Shown here piece after piece: positions 60,675 to 64,000 of a DNA stretch of 64,000 nucleotides. Position 1 is the first letter of the stretch. Each line of letters starts with the position of its first letter. Source of the stretch: Vespula vulgaris (Eukaryota > Arthropoda > Insecta > Hymenoptera > Vespidae); assembly GCF_905475345.1 (NCBI RefSeq), contig NC_066591.1, forward strand, positions 4,263,501 to 4,327,500. Direction: 5' to 3'. Position numbers and translations under genes: made by a program. The notes below the pieces were generated by a model. It was not told where the DNA came from and searched no databases. It was given only the letters and a program-made list of their open reading frames with translations.

Positions 60675-62469
60675 GATGAAAGATCACACGCAATTGAAGT
60701 CGTCATCTAACCGGCTCTTTGATAGAGACTGGTGTGCTCTAAAGGATCGCGTCCTTCCCCGTGAAAGGCCATTAGCCGCGCGAATAAGCTCTGTTACGGT
60801 TATCCAGCTGCTAGCAAACACGGCGAAAGACTGAACGTTTCGAGCAACTCGAAAAGCATGCTAAGGTGTTACCCGCCTACCTACCAATCTACGTGATAAC
60901 GAGAAACACCGATCTCAGTTTGGATTTCAAGCTAAACGGCTGATCCTCACGTTGCCTCTCGTGTTCGTGCTTATAACAAAAAAAGAATCTGGTAAGTTCG
61001 TGATTTCGCGTGGGTGATTCCAGTCAGGGCAGATCATTCCGTCATGGATTCTCGCGTGGCTGCCAGGCGTCAACCGATCTCCTTTCTCGTTCGAGACCTC
61101 TCGACGGGGCTATCTTGTTTCTTGGTGAGAAGGTTAAAGTAAAAGTCGTTTCAAGTCACGTGATTTACGACGATCCTAATCATAGCGATAGAAAGGCGAA
61201 GAAGCTATCGAATGGAGAGACGTTGGAGTATGTGAGCAAGGATACATACTTTAACGTGTTTCCGTGACTCAAAGTTGTTTCTTTGTTTAAAACATTTTCA
61301 CGTTTCAAGAGGATTCTCGTGTAGGAACGGCTTAAATACACCTGTTTCTTTTATTTTTATATCGTATAATCAAGTCGTCTCGTTAAAAGAACCACCGATT
61401 ATCGATTTTAATCATAAACTTCTAATATTAGGAGTGCACTTAATTTTAATAACTTCTTCAAAATGAAAATAATAAGTATTATATGAATTTTCTAGTCCGG
61501 CTTTATTCTATGTTATAAAAAAAATGAAATGAAAATTCTAATTCTGTTTAGAAAAAACTCTATCATTAGAATATAGACACAGGAATCGCCAATCTATTTC
61601 TATCGAATAATAGGAGACGTAAATGTTACGGTCGATGACGATAGTGTTTGAGGTCAGTGTCTGTAATCTTGACGGAGGAAATAGGAAGAGCTAAGGGTAG
61701 TTCGTTGGGTTATAGCATTCTTGCGTCAAGACCTCGCGATACAATTGTCAATAATTCACGAAGAAAGCTAAAAAGGTACGATAACATCTACGTATTTGAT
61801 ATAATGGTATACGGCTGGACGGTGACTTCGTCTTCGTAGAAATCAAGCGATACTTCCCGACAGGTGTTTTAAAATTTTCAAAGAATTTAGATCAATTCTC
61901 GAAAGTATATAGCATTTGATACAGGATCGCGTGTATTATACCAATTTTAAACTTCCTATCTTGATTATTTACAAAAGATTGTTTATATCTTGAATGAAGC
62001 TATTCTGGATGTCAGGTTTTATCACCAACGATCTAAAATTATTTTAGCAATACGAGACTCGAGGTTTAGACCTCGACGATTTGATAGAACAATTTCGTCG
62101 ACGATATTTGCGTGGATATTTCATCACTATGTATGCACGAGCGAAAGTAGTTGCCAAATGTCAGGGTGCAATGGGTGGAGCACGTGACCGTATCAACCGA
62201 TGATCCTCCTCGCGTGACCCTCTCGACGGCTTCACACTCTCTCCCTCTTTCTCTTTCGCTCCTCAATTCGATCGATCTCTTCTAGTTAAGGATTCCATCT
62301 GAGATCCTTTCCTTCCTTCCTTATATTCATCGAACAGGAGAAGAATAGACAGGCGACGGAGTACGTGTTATGGTGCCGTCACGAAACATGCGATCGAAGC
62401 TCGAATTTTCATAATCTCGGAAAAGTGATGATCGCATGCGTACGTACCAGTTTCTTCATCGTCGGACAT
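58474..62469 (-). CDS. AGBL4: Cytosolic carboxypeptidase 6-like (M14D; AGBL4), possible pseudoenzyme
   Basis: This family removes glutamates from tubulin and other proteins. Minus-strand exons are 62469-62448 (MSDDEET plus one base), 60502-60138, 60062-59626, 59548-59345, 59224-59001 and 58877 to a stop at 58474. Phases fit, giving 551 residues. The N-terminal CCP domain (KGHICFDASFETGNLG, EYDLFIRPDTCSPR) precedes the M14 domain. Zinc ligands His225 and Glu228 (HPGE) and His323 (DLHAH) are present, as are NPDGV and LNRNW. The motif expected as YTLE reads Tyr-Thr-Ile-Gln (Gln396, codon CAA), so the general base appears lost. The donor after exon 5 (GTATCC) is non-ideal. The tail after about residue 430 is uncertain. 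Confidence 0.88.
60642..60671. repeat. Poly-T run
   Basis: About 28 consecutive T after a GTTTGTTTGTTG stretch, in the first intron of the carboxypeptidase gene. Confidence 0.9.
60700..62440. other. Large first intron of the carboxypeptidase gene
   Basis: A plus-strand donor-like CTG|GTAAGTTCG lies at 60992. An 85-codon plus-strand frame spans 61010-61267 with no recognised product. The sequence is otherwise unremarkable. Confidence 0.4.
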
Positions 62470-63170
62470 TTCGGCAACTGTTGTCGAGAGTCTCCTATAC
62501 CGAACTGGACTACGCGAGCAAACAGACTTGGCGACACTATGTCCACCCAGGATCAACGACGGTTTCCTTGGTTCTGTTAAATCGATACACGAACCTCTGT
62601 GTTATCCGTTATCTAGATTGTTTCCTTTCGTAAATCATCTGTGTGTCCCTTAAAACGTAGATATAGATAGATACGGTATAAACTTATTACCTTTCTTACT
62701 TTCATCTGACTGTATAAAGATCATAAGTAAAATAATTGACAAAGTTTGGTCAGTATGTCAGTGCTAACCCATTCGATCGTATCACCATTGATGACTCTTT
62801 CCTGATAAATCTCATAGATCGAGTTACAAAGATTAAATATACAGATTAAGTATACACATGTAGAGACTTGAACATATGTCCTCTCTTTGGATTAGTTGTC
62901 CTAAAGCTATTCTATTACTCGAACCCTTTTGAACTTTTATAATAGGCTTCTGATCCTTTGGAGAAACCATTTTATTTCTATCTAGAATCTATATTTTAAT
63001 ACAACAATTATCATTAAATTTCATTTCAAAAATATTCTATTACAATCCCATTATTTTGGACGCGCGTTCAAAATAACGAATTAGAGATTTTCGGTTTAAT
63101 AATAAGGCAAGAAATTAATACGATATCTTTGGCAAACGCGAAAGAATCATTTGAGAATCACTGATACAAT
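62470..63170. other. Upstream region of the carboxypeptidase gene
   Basis: The likely 5' UTR and promoter lie at about 62470-62640, and the rest is A+T-rich. No TATA box stands out. Confidence 0.4.
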
Positions 63171-63179
63171 TTACAGATT

Positions 63180-63251
63180 ACCTTCGTACAGTCTGCGCCT
63201 TTTGCAGATGCGCGAGATAATCTTCGAAGAAAGCGCGTGAAGTTTCGTCCA
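63180..63251 (-). CDS. Candidate first coding exon of an unidentified gene
   Basis: On the minus strand the ATG at 63251 opens MDETSRAFFEDYLAHLQK and 5 further residues, then CGAAG followed by GTAATC, a fair donor. An NRF1-like TGCGCATGCGTG lies about 110 bases upstream. The phase does not fit exon 2 of the carboxypeptidase gene, nor splicing in frame to its first exon. It may be an alternative leader or the start of another gene. I do not recognise the product. Confidence 0.35.
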
Positions 63252-63269
63252 TCGTATTTGCGTAGAAAG

Positions 63270-64000
63270 AAAGAGAGCGGGAGAGAGGGAGGGGAGGAGT
63301 GGGGGAAGGAGGAAAAGGGGTGAAAAAGCTCGAGAGTAAAGCGATGTTGAACATTATGCGCATGCGTGTAGTCTGAAGTAACCCTCGGAGTAGGGAGACT
63401 TCAGCGCAAACGGGTGAAATACACGATATAGGGTGCAGGAAGGGAAAACAGAGAAAGAAAGAGAGAAAGAGAGAGAGAGAGAGAGAGAGTCTGCGTAGGT
63501 GTAGAGACACGGAGCCCAGAGCTCTGAGGTAGCATGACATTTTTCTGGACTAGCTGTGTCGTTGGTAGTTCCTGGTTGGCTGTCGACTGCCCTCTTCCCC
63601 TGAGCTTTGCCTGGGATTCCCTGGTGAATGCTTCTCTCCTCCTCCTTCCCCTCTCCTGCCCCCTTACCCCCACCTCTCTCTCTCTCTCTCTCTTCGCCAA
63701 TTCGGAATATCCATGTGTTGGTACGTTTCGTTTCACACACGCGAGAGTGAATGACTGGTAGAACGCGGGAGATCGATATTCGAAACCCCTCTGCTGTCTG
63801 ATGCTTCCCCTCCTGGCAGAGTCGGCGAGTCCAGTGGCGTAGGAAGAAAGGAACGAGGGCTCGTGAGCGGGTGCAACCAACTCGATGTAGCGTTGAATCC
63901 GAGCGAAAGTATCAGGACAAAGAGTAAAATGTGGCCGTCGTAAATTGAACTTTACTTGAGAACGTATTGTTACGATTTATTCGTTGCGTTAGAACACAGA
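63270..64000. other. GAGA/CT-rich probable promoter region
   Basis: GA runs at about 63440-63490 and CT runs at about 63676-63692 flank moderately G+C-rich sequence. Long frames here on both strands are produced by the simple repeats. No gene can be supported to the window end. Confidence 0.45.

Noticed and set aside
61010..61267. 85-codon plus-strand frame after a donor-like GTAAGT
   Set aside because: It would begin inside an intron of its own putative transcript, and no homology is recognised.
63401..63880. 159-codon minus-strand frame
   Set aside because: It crosses GA and CT microsatellites and ends in Leu-Ser repeats; two other frames on the same strand are equally long.

Overview
The window is nuclear DNA of an insect, most likely a hymenopteran and probably a bee. 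This is inferred from the strong A+T bias, the arthropod-type core histones (H4 begins Met-Thr-Gly, canonical H3.2), compact introns with consensus GT/AG sites, and a beta4GalNAc-transferase of the invertebrate kind. No taxon-specific sequence proves the species.

1-16.5 kb is a replication-dependent histone cluster. It has three H3, three H2A, two H2B and one H4 gene, all intronless and each followed by a histone 3' stem-loop. The layout reads as a repeated unit H3> H4> <H2B H2A>. Unit 1 (1.25-4.34 kb) has lost H4 and H2B but keeps an H4 promoter relic, beside a dead mariner fragment. Unit 2 (6.95-12.1 kb) is complete. A third unit (13.2-16.4 kb) is inverted, has no H4, and carries degenerate stem-loops on its H2A/H2B pair. 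No H1 was found.

19.4-23.2 kb holds two housekeeping genes on the + strand: mitochondrial 5-aminolevulinate synthase (two coding exons plus a probable 5' UTR exon) and a beta-1,4-N-acetylgalactosaminyltransferase (two exons).

24.2-47 kb is non-coding repeat DNA, partly G+C richer than its surroundings. Eight or more head-to-tail units of 0.9-1.6 kb contain inverted-repeat modules whose two arms change together between copies. Larger blocks have been copied again (offset about 8.57 kb). The array ends in two related satellites, a ~192-bp one with an alternating dimer pattern and a ~212-bp one.

49.1-55 kb holds an RBM5/RBM10-type splicing factor on the - strand in six coding exons. 58.2-62.5 kb holds a CCP6/AGBL4-type cytosolic carboxypeptidase on the - strand. 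It keeps its zinc-binding residues but has Gln at the position I align with the catalytic Glu. The remainder is A+T-rich intergenic DNA, microsatellites, and GAGA-rich probable promoter or 5' exon sequence.
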